Assembly: GCA_002404055.1 (NCBI GenBank)
Contig: DHIZ01000315.1
Span: forward strand, 36,788-48,033
Source of the DNA: Chloroflexi bacterium UBA4733
Lineage (GTDB): Bacteria; Chloroflexota; UBA4733
DNA: 11,246 bases
Reading direction: 5' to 3'
Below the pieces are notes generated by a model. It made no database searches and was not told the DNA's origin. It saw nothing but the letters and a program-made list of their open reading frames with translations. A program made the position numbers and the translations under genes. Every line of letters starts with the position of its first letter. The stretch's first letter is position 1. Shown piece by piece: positions 1 through 7,014 of this stretch.

Positions 1-2222
1 CACCAGGGTGGCGTACACGGCGGGCGGCGGGCTGAAGGTACCGCCGTTGTGGAAGCTGTAACGGTCGGCGCCGCCCTGCGGTCCCACCAGGTAGAGATCG
101 GCGGTGCCGTCGCCGGGACTGGCCAGGTGCATGCCGTAATTGCTGGTCCAGCCCGGCCCGAACTGCCCCGTGCGCGTGTCGCCACTGTTGGCGGTGCGCA
201 GCAACACCGGACTGGGGCCGCGACCTGGGATGGCGAGGTCGCTGTGGCTGTAGCCGAAGTTGCCGGTGAACGTCTGCACCGGATCGCCACCGCTTGTGCC
301 GTAGGGCTTGTACGCCTGTTGCATGACCGTGGCTGCGGCCTGTACCGTGACATTGCTCGTCGGCGCCAGTGTTGGGGAATAGGAGAAGTCATCGAACAGG
401 CAGACTTCGGGGTCGCAGCCGAGGCCGTGTGCGGTAGAGGTGGCGAAGGTGCTATCCGTGGCCATCGCCACCGTGGCGCCGTTCACGGTCGCCGCCAGGC
501 TGTTGCCGTGCATCACGACCTGGACGACGTCGCCGCTGCTCGCCGTCAGCCCGGTATCAACCGCGAGCACGTAGGCATGGTTGCTCCAGTAGCCTAACTG
601 GTAGTCGCCGTTGATCTTGCCGAAGATCCAGTAGTCCCCAATGTCCATATAGCGGAAGGCCAGCCAGGTACCGCCCATGGCTGAGGCATTGGTCAGGGTC
701 GCGGTGATGGTGCCATCCGGGGACCCGGCACTGTAGGTGAGCATCGACCAGTTGCTAGCCGGCGCCTGGGCCTGCTGGTTGTTGACCGTCCAGCCGGTCG
801 CCAGGTGCTGCACCCACGGGCCGCCGATCGGACTGTTGTCGCGGTTGAAATTGTCGGCGAAGGCCACTCCCGTGGTGGATACGGGGCCCGTGCTCGCCAG
901 GGTCGGTACGTAGCTGAAGTCGTCGAAGGTACAGGCCCCTGGTCCACAGCCGAGGCCATGGGCCTTGAGCGTCGCAAACGCATTGTTGGTCGCGCTGGCG
1001 CGGGTCACGCCATTGACGGTTGCGGTGATCGTGTTGCCATTCATCACGACCTGCAGCACATCGCCGTCCTGGGCAGCGAGACCAGTCTCGGCGAGGAGAT
1101 AGTAGTTGTGGCCGAAGAAGTAGCCGAGTTGGTAGGTGTTCCCATCTTTGCCCCAGATCCAGTAGTCACCGCCATCCTGGTAGCGGAAGACGATCCAGGC
1201 CATGTTGGCTTCAGCCCCGTCCACCAGGGTGGCTTGGACGGTGCCGTTGGCCGAGCCCGTGCCATTCGTCATTGCCGTCCAATTGCTGTTGTTGCCCACT
1301 GCCTGCTGATTGCTGACCACCCAGCCCCCGCTCATCTGCTGGGTCCAGGGGCCGCTCATCCCGCCATCGGGCCGGTTGAAATTGTCCGAAAAGGCAACGC
1401 CGCTGGTCGAAAGTGGACCGGTGCTGGCGAGGGTAGGGGAGTAGGAAAAGTCATCGAACAGGCAGGCGACGCCGGGGCCGCAACCCAACCCGTGCGACGT
1501 CGCCGTCTGGAAGGTGCTGTTCGACGGCGCCGCCCAGGTCGTGCCGTTGACGGTGGCTGTAATGCTGCTGCCACTCAGGACCACCTGAAGGACATCGCCA
1601 TCGCGCGCGGAGAGACCAGTATCGCTGATGAGATAGTAGTTGTGTCCGGCGAAATAGCCGAGCTGATAGTCTCCGTTCGCGCGGCCCCAGATCCAGTAGT
1701 CACCGTCATCCACGTAGCGGAAGACCAGGTAGCCAAGGCTGACGGTCGAGCCATTGACCAGGGTGGCCGCCACCGTCCCGTCGCCTGATCCTGCGTCGTA
1801 GGTGATCGCGGTCCAGTTGGCAATGGCGAGCGCCTGATCATTGGAGACGGTCCAGCCGCCGTTGACCCGCTGCACCCACGGCGCGCCGATGGGTCCATTC
1901 GCCCGGTTGAAGTTGTCGGAGAATGCTGTACCGCCGCCGGTCAGGGGGGAAACGCCCCCTGGCTTTCCGGCGCCGGGCGTCGGAGCAGCGGCGCCGGACG
2001 TGCAGTATTGCGCTCCGCCGGAGCAGAGCGGCGGCGGGGTCGGGGCGGGCGGCGGCGGCGTCTTGGAACAGTAGGCGGCGCCAGGTGAGCACATCGGCAC
2101 AGGCGTTCGCGTCGCAGTCGCCCCGTGGCGGAGGAGGCCAGCGCGCCGGGAAGCACACCAAAGAGCAGCGCCAAACCGATGATGAGCACCGAGAACAAGC
2201 GAATGGAAGCGATTGGGCGCAA
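1..2222 (-). CDS. Secreted RHS-repeat family protein (DUF6531) with three N-terminal lectin-like domains; 3' end outside window; apparent frameshift
   Basis: The reading frame leaves the window at base 1 with no stop, so only the N-terminal ~740 residues are seen. Seen, in order: a signal peptide from a TTG at 2222 (basic RPIASIR, then a hydrophobic stretch, ending GALA before SS); a Cys/Pro linker with paired CSPGAAYC and CSGGAQYC motifs (~2085-1990); three 177-residue domains, each opening with a DNFNR motif and closing with HGLGC...FDDFSY; then, from 288, GDPVQTFTGNFGYSHSDL followed by PGRGPSPVLLRT, the hallmark start of the DUF6531/RHS region. The signal peptide lies in the frame with codon starts at 2222, 2219 and so on. 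Everything from the linker onward lies in the frame with codon starts at 2160, 2157 and so on. One extra base in the GGGG run (CCCC at 2121-2124, plus strand) would join them. Without a frameshift, an ATG at 2247 opens the second frame but gives no signal peptide. RHS proteins are large secreted or surface shells, often with a variable C-terminal toxin; that end is not visible here. RHS identity is strong; the start is uncertain. Confidence 0.85.
331..1923 (-). repeat. Three tandem 531-bp units encoding concanavalin/LamG-like domains
   Basis: The DNFNR-type openings begin at 1923, 1392 and 861 on the minus strand, so the period is exactly 531 bases (177 codons). The next unit boundary, 330, is where the protein passes into the RHS region. 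Shared motifs in each unit are the DNFNR start, a GGW or TGW with V-S/N-N following, FRY plus GDYWI(W/F)G, YQLGY, a DTGL/ETGL segment, GDV(L/V)QVV, ATVNG, HGLGC and FDDFSY. These are typical of jelly-roll carbohydrate-binding domains of the concanavalin A-like/LamG type; I infer the fold from pattern only. The units are clearly related but diverged, so this is an old duplication that has kept its length. Confidence 0.8.
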
Positions 2223-2237
2223 TGGGGTGGCCTTCCT
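2220..2237 (-). promoter_or_regulatory. Shine-Dalgarno and TTG start proposed for the RHS gene
   Basis: On the minus strand AGGAAGG (2237-2231) stands eight bases before a TTG at 2222-2220, directly before the signal-peptide codons. A competing start in the same frame is an ATG at 2420 with a stronger AAAGGAG six bases upstream (2433-2427), only 24 bases after the stop of the channel gene. It would add 66 residues of low-complexity, Arg/Ser/Pro-rich sequence before the signal peptide, which is unusual for a secreted protein. The TTG is therefore preferred, weakly. Confidence 0.4.
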
Positions 2238-2444
2238 GATGCGGCATGTGGCGACGGGTGAGTATGCCCGATCCTGGCGCGGGGTCCCCGGACCTGACCT
2301 TTGGGGGGACAGGCGCGCTATATGCAGCGGTCCCCTTCCCGCAGGAACGCACTTACCTTCGTTTCCAGACATGGCACGAGCGGACGCTATCGTCAGGTGA
2401 GCCGACGGACAAGCAGACATACGCCGCTCCTTTGTTTGGCAGCC
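2223..2444. other. Intergenic stretch between the RHS and channel genes
   Basis: This 222-base gap has no convincing gene. It holds short G/C-rich inverted segments (GTCCCC at 2284-2289, GGGGAC at 2305-2310, GTCCCC near 2330-2335) that could form alternative weak stems, but no T-run follows on either strand, so I do not call a terminator. I see no clear -35/-10 pair for the RHS gene; it may be co-transcribed with the channel gene. Confidence 0.3.
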
Positions 2445-3566
2445 TCACCTTCCGGTCACCTTATGCGCGTGCGGCCGGAAACGCGAACGGTCGCCGATCC
2501 AGAGGGCCGGCGGCGTTGCCCACTGGCGGGCCATGGCGTTGAGGATGCCGGCATACTCCGACCGCAAGTGGGAGAACGCTACCCACGACTGGGACGCCTC
2601 ACGCAGGTGATAGCCGGCGGCCAGCAAACGCTCACGCGCCATCGTGAACTCGTCCTCCTCGACGTAGGGATCGCCACTGCCATCCAGGCGGAAATACTGG
2701 CCGAGGTCGCCGACCAGGTGCGTGCCGACGGCTTGCAGGAGGTAGGCCGGGCCGCGCGGGCCGTCGTCGATCGTCGTCAGCACCAGCGCGGCCGCGTCCA
2801 GCACCGCGCCGAGCGCGCTGATCCAGGACTGGCTGTCGTGGGTGGAGCGGAAGAAGGCCAGCAGGGGATAAGAGAGGTGGCTATCCAGCACTTCGGCCGA
2901 CCATGTTTCCCAGGCGGCAAATACCTGCGCCAGTTCGGGAACCATCGCGAACTTGGCGTAGGTCTCCAGCAGCACCAGGCCCGAAGGCGGCGCCCCGGCA
3001 CGCGCGCTGAGACTGATGACGAGCGTCTCCCGCCGCTGGTAGGCGCCAAACAGCGTGAACAGGAAGGTGATGACCAGCGCCACAATGCCGAGCCCCGTGC
3101 CGGCTTCCAGCAGCACGATGACGCGCACCGCCGCGCCGCGGGCCACGAAGTCGCCGAAGCCAAGGGTAAAGAGGGCCACACCGGAGAAATAGAAGGCAGT
3201 GCCCAGGCTATCCAGCACCGGCTGCACGTCGTTGCGCAGCGCAAACAGCATAAGGCCATACCCCGTGATCAGCAGCAGGACCCAGGCCACCAGCAGCAAG
3301 ACGACGATAAATGGGGCGAAGGTGCCTAACACCAGCTCCCGACGGGCGGAGCTGCGCAGCCGCATGGCCAGTCGGAAGGTGAGCCTCCACAGCGCGCCAA
3401 TGACGCCGGCGCTGGGGCGGAAAACGGCAGGCGTGGGACGCGGCAGCACCACCGTTTGGAAGACGTCGAACAGCACGATCAGGACGATGGTCGCCCCGGC
3501 GATCAGCAGCGGCGCTTCCACGGCAGACGAATACTCCCAAACCTGCTCACTGTAGCCGGATGTCAC
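2445..3566 (-). CDS. Potassium-channel-like (Ion_trans_2) membrane protein with a C-terminal cytosolic domain
   Basis: The 373-residue product looks like a pore-loop cation channel of the inner membrane. Seen: a first hydrophobic helix at about 19-41 (LIVLFDVFQTVVL), a basic loop, a second helix at about 83-109, then a pore helix and filter at 119-139 ending FTLGFGDF (residues 133-140), and a last helix at about 147-174. The TLGFGD filter matches the TxGYGD potassium-filter pattern with Phe for Tyr, which is a known variant. After the last helix comes a ~195-residue soluble region in which I recognise neither a Rossmann GxGxxG (RCK/TrkA-N) motif nor a cyclic-nucleotide domain, so the gating signal is unknown. 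The start is a GTG with no good Shine-Dalgarno, 12 bases after the upstream nuclease-like gene stops, which suggests translational coupling in a two-gene operon. An in-frame GTG at 3521 is an alternative start. The channel fold is well supported; ion selectivity is inferred. Confidence 0.8.
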   Translation of the reverse strand: MTSGYSEQVWEYSSAVEAPLLIAGATIVLIVLFDVFQTVVLPRPTPAVFRPSAGVIGALWRLTFRLAMRLRSSARRELVLGTFAPFIVVLLLVAWVLLLITGYGLMLFALRNDVQPVLDSLGTAFYFSGVALFTLGFGDFVARGAAVRVIVLLEAGTGLGIVALVITFLFTLFGAYQRRETLVISLSARAGAPPSGLVLLETYAKFAMVPELAQVFAAWETWSAEVLDSHLSYPLLAFFRSTHDSQSWISALGAVLDAAALVLTTIDDGPRGPAYLLQAVGTHLVGDLGQYFRLDGSGDPYVEEDEFTMARERLLAAGYHLREASQSWVAFSHLRSEYAGILNAMARQWATPPALWIGDRSRFRPHAHKVTGR

Positions 3567-3578
3567 CCATGCCGGCGG

Positions 3579-4670
3579 TCAGGAGGCGGCGACGTCCTCA
3601 TCTTCCGCATAGATCAAGGGGTTGGGCCCACTGTAGCCGCCGAACTTGATGATCTGGTCGGTGCGCGCCTGGTCGAACATGCAGCGAGCGCTGCCAAAAC
3701 CGTTGTAGTTCGTGTCTTGCAGGCGGTAACCCAGCTTGAAGTTGAAGACGTCGAGCACCGTCGGCAGGGCGCGACTCCGCCCTCGCTGGCGCAGTTCAGC
3801 CAGCGCGCTGAGCAACGCCGTCCGCTCGTCGTCCGTCAGGCGACGCCGGATAACGGTCGCGGCGGCACGCAAAGGCGTGGTGCTCACACTGTCGGCGTTG
3901 GATCGCTCGACGGCGCTGTCGGTCACCAGTGCGGGCGCGGCCGTCGCTCGGGCGTCGAGCATGCCCTCCAACCGGCTCAGTCGCTCGTCCAAGGAGCGGA
4001 GCCATGTCACGAAGGAGAGCAGTTCTTCCGAAGCGCGCGGTCCACTGCTTATTGGGCGCGTCAAAGGAGCGGCTATCTGTTCCAGTCCCAGCGCTTCACC
4101 GAGCGTGGTCAGTTCACGCGGTGTCAGGGAGATGCCGCTACGCGGCTTCCAGGTGAGCACGTGGCGTAGCCAGTCGTCGAGGTTGTACCACCAGCGTCCG
4201 TACCGGCTGGGCGGTCCCAGCGGCAGCCGGTGCCCGACGTCGCTGGGACTGAGGAGGACGAGGTCGGGCCACACCTTGAACTCATCCTGCGGCCGCACCT
4301 CCGCCGACTCGCGGTAGCGCTGCTGGTGGTTCCAAAGCCACTCGGCCAGCACGTTCGCCGTGTTCACCGACTGCCAGTAGTAGTTGATGTCGCGGTTGTT
4401 GGACGGGGCGATTTCCTGCCAGCCACCGGACTCGGTCGTGATCTCCCAGGCGCTATCAATCGAGCCGCGAAGCGGACGCGAGACGCGCTTCAGTTCCATC
4501 AACATGAGGACGGAAGGTTGGTGGGTAGCTGCCCGTGTGACGAACCAGTCGACGTTCCGACTGATACCGTTGAACTCCCCATAGACCCAGAAATCGTCGG
4601 GCAGCGTCTTCATCGCCCCCAGCGCCTCCTGATCAATGCGGGTCAACTCTCCAGCAAAAACGTGTGCCAC
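3579..4670 (-). CDS. NERD-domain (nuclease-related) protein with a distinct C-terminal domain
   Basis: The 363-residue product begins with a segment that fits NERD, a PD-(D/E)xK nuclease-like fold. Glu8 opens a helix, FWVYGEFN (27-34) leads to Asp41 (VDWFV), and Glu59-x-Lys61 (LMELKR, 57-62) gives the D...ExK active-site pattern. Conserved-looking Trp75 and the 91-100 segment follow. Residues 215-240 form a charged amphipathic helix that could be a coiled coil. The C-terminal ~70 residues (LPTVLDVFNFKLGYRLQ to NPLIY, 302-354) resemble a compact winged-helix or OST-HTH/LOTUS-like module; this is a guess from pattern. No signal peptide is seen, so the protein is probably cytosolic. The GTG start is supported by AGAGGT (4682-4677) six bases upstream. 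It is divergent from the trans-sulfuration gene and 12 bases upstream of the channel gene, its likely operon partner. The substrate and nuclease activity are unproven. Confidence 0.65.
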   Translation of the reverse strand: MAHVFAGELTRIDQEALGAMKTLPDDFWVYGEFNGISRNVDWFVTRAATHQPSVLMLMELKRVSRPLRGSIDSAWEITTESGGWQEIAPSNNRDINYYWQSVNTANVLAEWLWNHQQRYRESAEVRPQDEFKVWPDLVLLSPSDVGHRLPLGPPSRYGRWWYNLDDWLRHVLTWKPRSGISLTPRELTTLGEALGLEQIAAPLTRPISSGPRASEELLSFVTWLRSLDERLSRLEGMLDARATAAPALVTDSAVERSNADSVSTTPLRAAATVIRRRLTDDERTALLSALAELRQRGRSRALPTVLDVFNFKLGYRLQDTNYNGFGSARCMFDQARTDQIIKFGGYSGPNPLIYAEDEDVAAS

Positions 4671-4873
4671 TATTGAACCTCTATCCTATATCCTACGGAA
4701 AGCCCATTATTCCCACCTCGGTAGCCAGGCATGCTGGACTACTGACGGTGCCGAAGTCGGCATTATTCGCCTGCCCTGACGATACCATCCAGGGGAGGTG
4801 GTGGCGCGGGGACAGGACCGCTGGTGGTATCGTGAGTGCGGGGAACTGGGACCCACAGCGAAGGGATGAGACG
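4671..4873 (+). promoter_or_regulatory. Structured leader before the trans-sulfuration gene, also the divergent promoter region
   Basis: The 203 bases between two divergent genes are rich in local hairpins in the plus orientation. GTAGCCAG pairs with CTGGACTAC around a GCATG loop (4721-4742, one bulged A). TGCCG pairs with CGGCA around AAGT (4749-4762). CCCTG pairs with CAGGG (4774-4794). CGCT plus GTG pair with CAC plus AGCG (4819-4860), leaving a bulged GGTGGTATC (4823-4831). That bulge recalls the T-box motif GGTGGNACCG, but no specifier stem was recognised and the T at 4830 departs from the consensus. No SAM-I, SAM-II, SAM-IV or SAH aptamer core is visible. Possible A/T-rich -10 elements lie near 4682-4690 and 4704-4712, but no -35 match is convincing. 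Confidence 0.35.
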
Positions 4874-4876
4874 GTG
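4861..4876 (+). promoter_or_regulatory. Shine-Dalgarno and GTG start of the trans-sulfuration gene
   Basis: AAGGGA (4861-4866) lies seven bases before GTG (4874-4876). This start gives VTGFATRAVHAGEH, matching the usual N terminus of the family (F-A-T-x-A-[IV]-H-A-G). The frame stays open upstream to an ATG at 4664, but the extra 70 residues do not resemble the family, overlap the divergent gene and would swallow the leader, so they are rejected. Confidence 0.75.
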
Positions 4877-6070
4877 ACCGGCTTTGCCACCAGGGCGGTC
4901 CACGCCGGCGAGCACGGGACACGTCCGCCGTTCACGCCGACCAGCACGCCCATCTATGCCAGCAGCAGTTTCACCGCACCAAGCCCAGAGGATCTGGACG
5001 CCGTCTTTTCCGGTGAGCGAGCCGGCTACGTCTACTCGCGCTATGCCAATCCCACCACCAACAGCTTCGAGGAGGCCGTCGCGGCCCTGGAGGAAGCCGA
5101 CACCGCCGTGGCCTTCGGCTCCGGTATGGCAGCGTTGCACGCGGCGCTGATCGCGCTCGAGGTGCGGGCGGGCGACTGTGTGCTGGCGGCCCGCGATCTG
5201 TACGGCGCAACGCACACCTTGCTCCAGTCGATCCTGACACCGCTTGGGTTGCGCGTCGAGACCATGCCCATGGCTGACCCGGCAGCGGTCGGCCAGCGCT
5301 GCCGGGAACAAGGTGTGCGGGTCGTCCTGCTGGAAACGATCTCCAACCCCCTGCTGCACGTGGCCGACGTTCCCGCCATCGTGGCGGCAGCCAGGGCTGC
5401 CGGGGCGCTGGTGGTGGTCGATAATACGTTTGCCACGCCCTACCTCTGCCGTCCCCTGGCCTGGGGAGCGGACGCCGTGGTCCACAGCGTCACCAAGTAC
5501 CTGGCGGGCCACGGCGATGTCACCGCTGGCGTGGTCTGCGCCGGCGACGAGCTGGCAACACCCTTGAGGATGACGTTACGGCTGGTCGGAGCGGTGCTCT
5601 CGCCTTTTGAGAGCTGGTTGGCGCTACGCGGCCTGAAGACGATGCCGCTGCGCATGCGCCAGCACTGCGCGGGGGCCGCCGCAGTCGCAGTATGGCTGGG
5701 GGAGCAGCCACAGGTAGCCCGCGTCTATTACCCGGGCCTGGCGTGCCACCCAGACCACGCAATTGCCGAGCGCTTGTTCGCCGGGCGTGGGTATGGCGGC
5801 GTCGTTGCCTTCGATCTGGTCGACGCCAGCAGGGAGGCGGCCTTCAACTTCCTGCGCAAGATTCGCCTGGTGCTGCCGGCCACAACCCTGGGCGATGTCT
5901 ATTCCCTGGCGCTCTATCCGGCCATGTCGTCCCATCGGGGCCTCTCGCCGGCGGCACGCCAGGCAGCCGGTATTGGTGACGGCTTGCTGCGGCTGGCTGT
6001 CGGCATCGAAGACGTGGAAGACATTCTTGCCGACCTTGCTCAAGCCCTGCAAAGCGGCGAGTCGCGGTAG
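4874..6070 (+). CDS. PLP-dependent trans-sulfuration enzyme (cystathionine gamma-synthase / lyase family)
   Basis: The 398-residue product belongs to the Cys/Met metabolism PLP family (metB, metC, mccB and relatives), cytosolic enzymes that make or cleave cystathionine, or act on O-acetylhomoserine or methionine. Seen: the N-terminal FATRAVHAG (4-12); YVYSRYANPTTNSFE (52-66), holding the Tyr/Arg that contact PLP phosphate of the neighbouring subunit and the NPT motif; FGSGMAA (81-87), the phosphate-binding loop; ETISNPLLHVADV (154-166); VVVDNTFATPY (180-190), with Asp183 set to pair with the PLP pyridine nitrogen; and HSVTKYLAGH (204-213), with Lys208 as the Schiff-base lysine. Length is normal for the family and no catalytic residue is missing. 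Which reaction it runs cannot be told from motifs alone. It is followed 73 bases later by a LarE-like gene, which hints at a role in sulfur supply, either methionine/cysteine synthesis or sulfide release. Family certain, substrate uncertain. Confidence 0.92.
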   Translation: MTGFATRAVHAGEHGTRPPFTPTSTPIYASSSFTAPSPEDLDAVFSGERAGYVYSRYANPTTNSFEEAVAALEEADTAVAFGSGMAALHAALIALEVRAGDCVLAARDLYGATHTLLQSILTPLGLRVETMPMADPAAVGQRCREQGVRVVLLETISNPLLHVADVPAIVAAARAAGALVVVDNTFATPYLCRPLAWGADAVVHSVTKYLAGHGDVTAGVVCAGDELATPLRMTLRLVGAVLSPFESWLALRGLKTMPLRMRQHCAGAAAVAVWLGEQPQVARVYYPGLACHPDHAIAERLFAGRGYGGVVAFDLVDASREAAFNFLRKIRLVLPATTLGDVYSLALYPAMSSHRGLSPAARQAAGIGDGLLRLAVGIEDVEDILADLAQALQSGESR

Positions 6071-6143
6071 CATGGACTGGCCAGCGCCTGTAGTGCCATC
6101 GAGCGGCCGGCAGCGCTTGGCGTAACGGAGGGACATACGAACC

Positions 6144-6998
6144 ATGATTCACGAAGAGAAATACCTTGCCTTGCAGCAGTCGCTCCGCGAGCTAGGGTCC
6201 GTCATCGTCGCCTACTCCGGCGGCGCCGACAGCGCGCTGCTGCTCAAGGTGGCACATGAAACGCTCGGCGACCATGCCCTCGGCGTCATCGCCGTATCAG
6301 CCAGTTACCCGGAGTCCGAACGCGACCAGGCGGTCACCCTGGCCCAGCAAATCGGCGTGCCGGTTGAGGAGATCCGCACTGACGAGATGGACGATCCGAA
6401 CTACGTGGCCAATCGAGTGGATCGTTGTTACTTCTGCAAACACGAGCTGTTCAGCAAACTGGAAAAGCTGCGTGTGGAGCGAGGCTACGCTGCGGTGGCC
6501 GATGGCTACAACGCCGATGATGTGGGCGACTATCGGCCTGGCATCACGGCTGCAGCCGAGCAGCGGGTGCGCCATCCCTTGCAGGAGTCCGGCCTCACCA
6601 AGGCAGAAATCCGTGATATCTCGCGCGAGCTTGAGTTAGTGACCTGGGATAAGCCGGCCATGGCCTGCCTGTCGTCGCGGATACCGCACGGTACGCCCAT
6701 TCAGGTCGGCATGCTGGAGCAGGTCGATAGAGCAGAGCAGTTCCTGCGCTCTCTGGGCTTCCGCCAGTTGCGGGTGCGCCACCACAACAAGATTGCCCGC
6801 ATCGAGGTTGACCCGACCGAGCTGCCACGACTGGCCGCGCCGGAGATTCGCGACCAGGTGGTGCGCGAACTGAAGCGTCTGGGCTACGCCTATGTGACGG
6901 TAGACCTGGCGGGCTATCGCATGGGGAGCCTCAACGCCGTCAACACCGGCAACGCCGCAGTCCACGAACGCCCTCCCGTCGCAGCGCTCACGCACTGA
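6144..6998 (+). CDS. larE: LarE-family ATP-dependent sulfur transferase (three-cysteine type)
   Basis: The 284-residue product matches LarE, a cytosolic PP-loop enzyme that adenylates the carboxylates of the pyridinium dicarboxylate mononucleotide and inserts sulfur to build the nickel-pincer cofactor of lactate racemase-like enzymes. Seen: the PP-loop SGGADS at 25-30; RCYFCK with Cys95 and Cys98; DGYNADDVGDYRPG at 120-133; WDKPAMACLSSRIPHG ending at 183, with Cys175 at the place of the sacrificial Cys176 of Lactobacillus plantarum LarE; and the C-terminal region with LGYAYVTVDLAGYRMGSLN. A CxxC plus this third Cys is the arrangement known from [4Fe-4S]-type LarE (Thermotoga maritima), which can pass on sulfur without consuming its own Cys. 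No larA, larB or larC is in the window, so the downstream target is unknown; some LarE relatives may act on other substrates. A GGAGG lies about 12 bases before the ATG, slightly long spacing. Probably co-transcribed with the gene upstream. Confidence 0.88.
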   Translation: MIHEEKYLALQQSLRELGSVIVAYSGGADSALLLKVAHETLGDHALGVIAVSASYPESERDQAVTLAQQIGVPVEEIRTDEMDDPNYVANRVDRCYFCKHELFSKLEKLRVERGYAAVADGYNADDVGDYRPGITAAAEQRVRHPLQESGLTKAEIRDISRELELVTWDKPAMACLSSRIPHGTPIQVGMLEQVDRAEQFLRSLGFRQLRVRHHNKIARIEVDPTELPRLAAPEIRDQVVRELKRLGYAYVTVDLAGYRMGSLNAVNTGNAAVHERPPVAALTH

Positions 6999-7014
6999 TG
7001 CCGGCCGGAGCGCT

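Noticed and set aside
49..1898. Long plus-strand open frames over the RHS region, and minus-strand frames offset from it
   Set aside because: Their products are Ala/Gly/Arg/Val-rich with repeated blocks that merely mirror the 531-bp repeats; the minus frame with codon starts divisible by three gives the recognisable lectin-like and DUF6531 sequence.
2301..3329. A 342-codon plus-strand frame opposite the channel gene
   Set aside because: Gln/Arg/His-rich with no motifs; the opposite strand encodes clear membrane helices and a TLGFGD filter.
4774..4866. SAM or SAH riboswitch before the trans-sulfuration gene
   Set aside because: None of the core sequences of SAM-I, SAM-II, SAM-IV or SAH aptamers could be found.
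4664..4873. 70-residue N-terminal extension of the trans-sulfuration enzyme from an ATG at 4664
   Set aside because: It overlaps the divergent gene, has no family resemblance, and a GTG at 4874 with a good Shine-Dalgarno restores the usual N terminus.
6080..6121. Imperfect stem GCCAGCGC / GCGCTTGGC between the PLP enzyme and larE
   Set aside because: It has a bulge, a long loop and no T-run; it may lightly affect translation but cannot be called a terminator.
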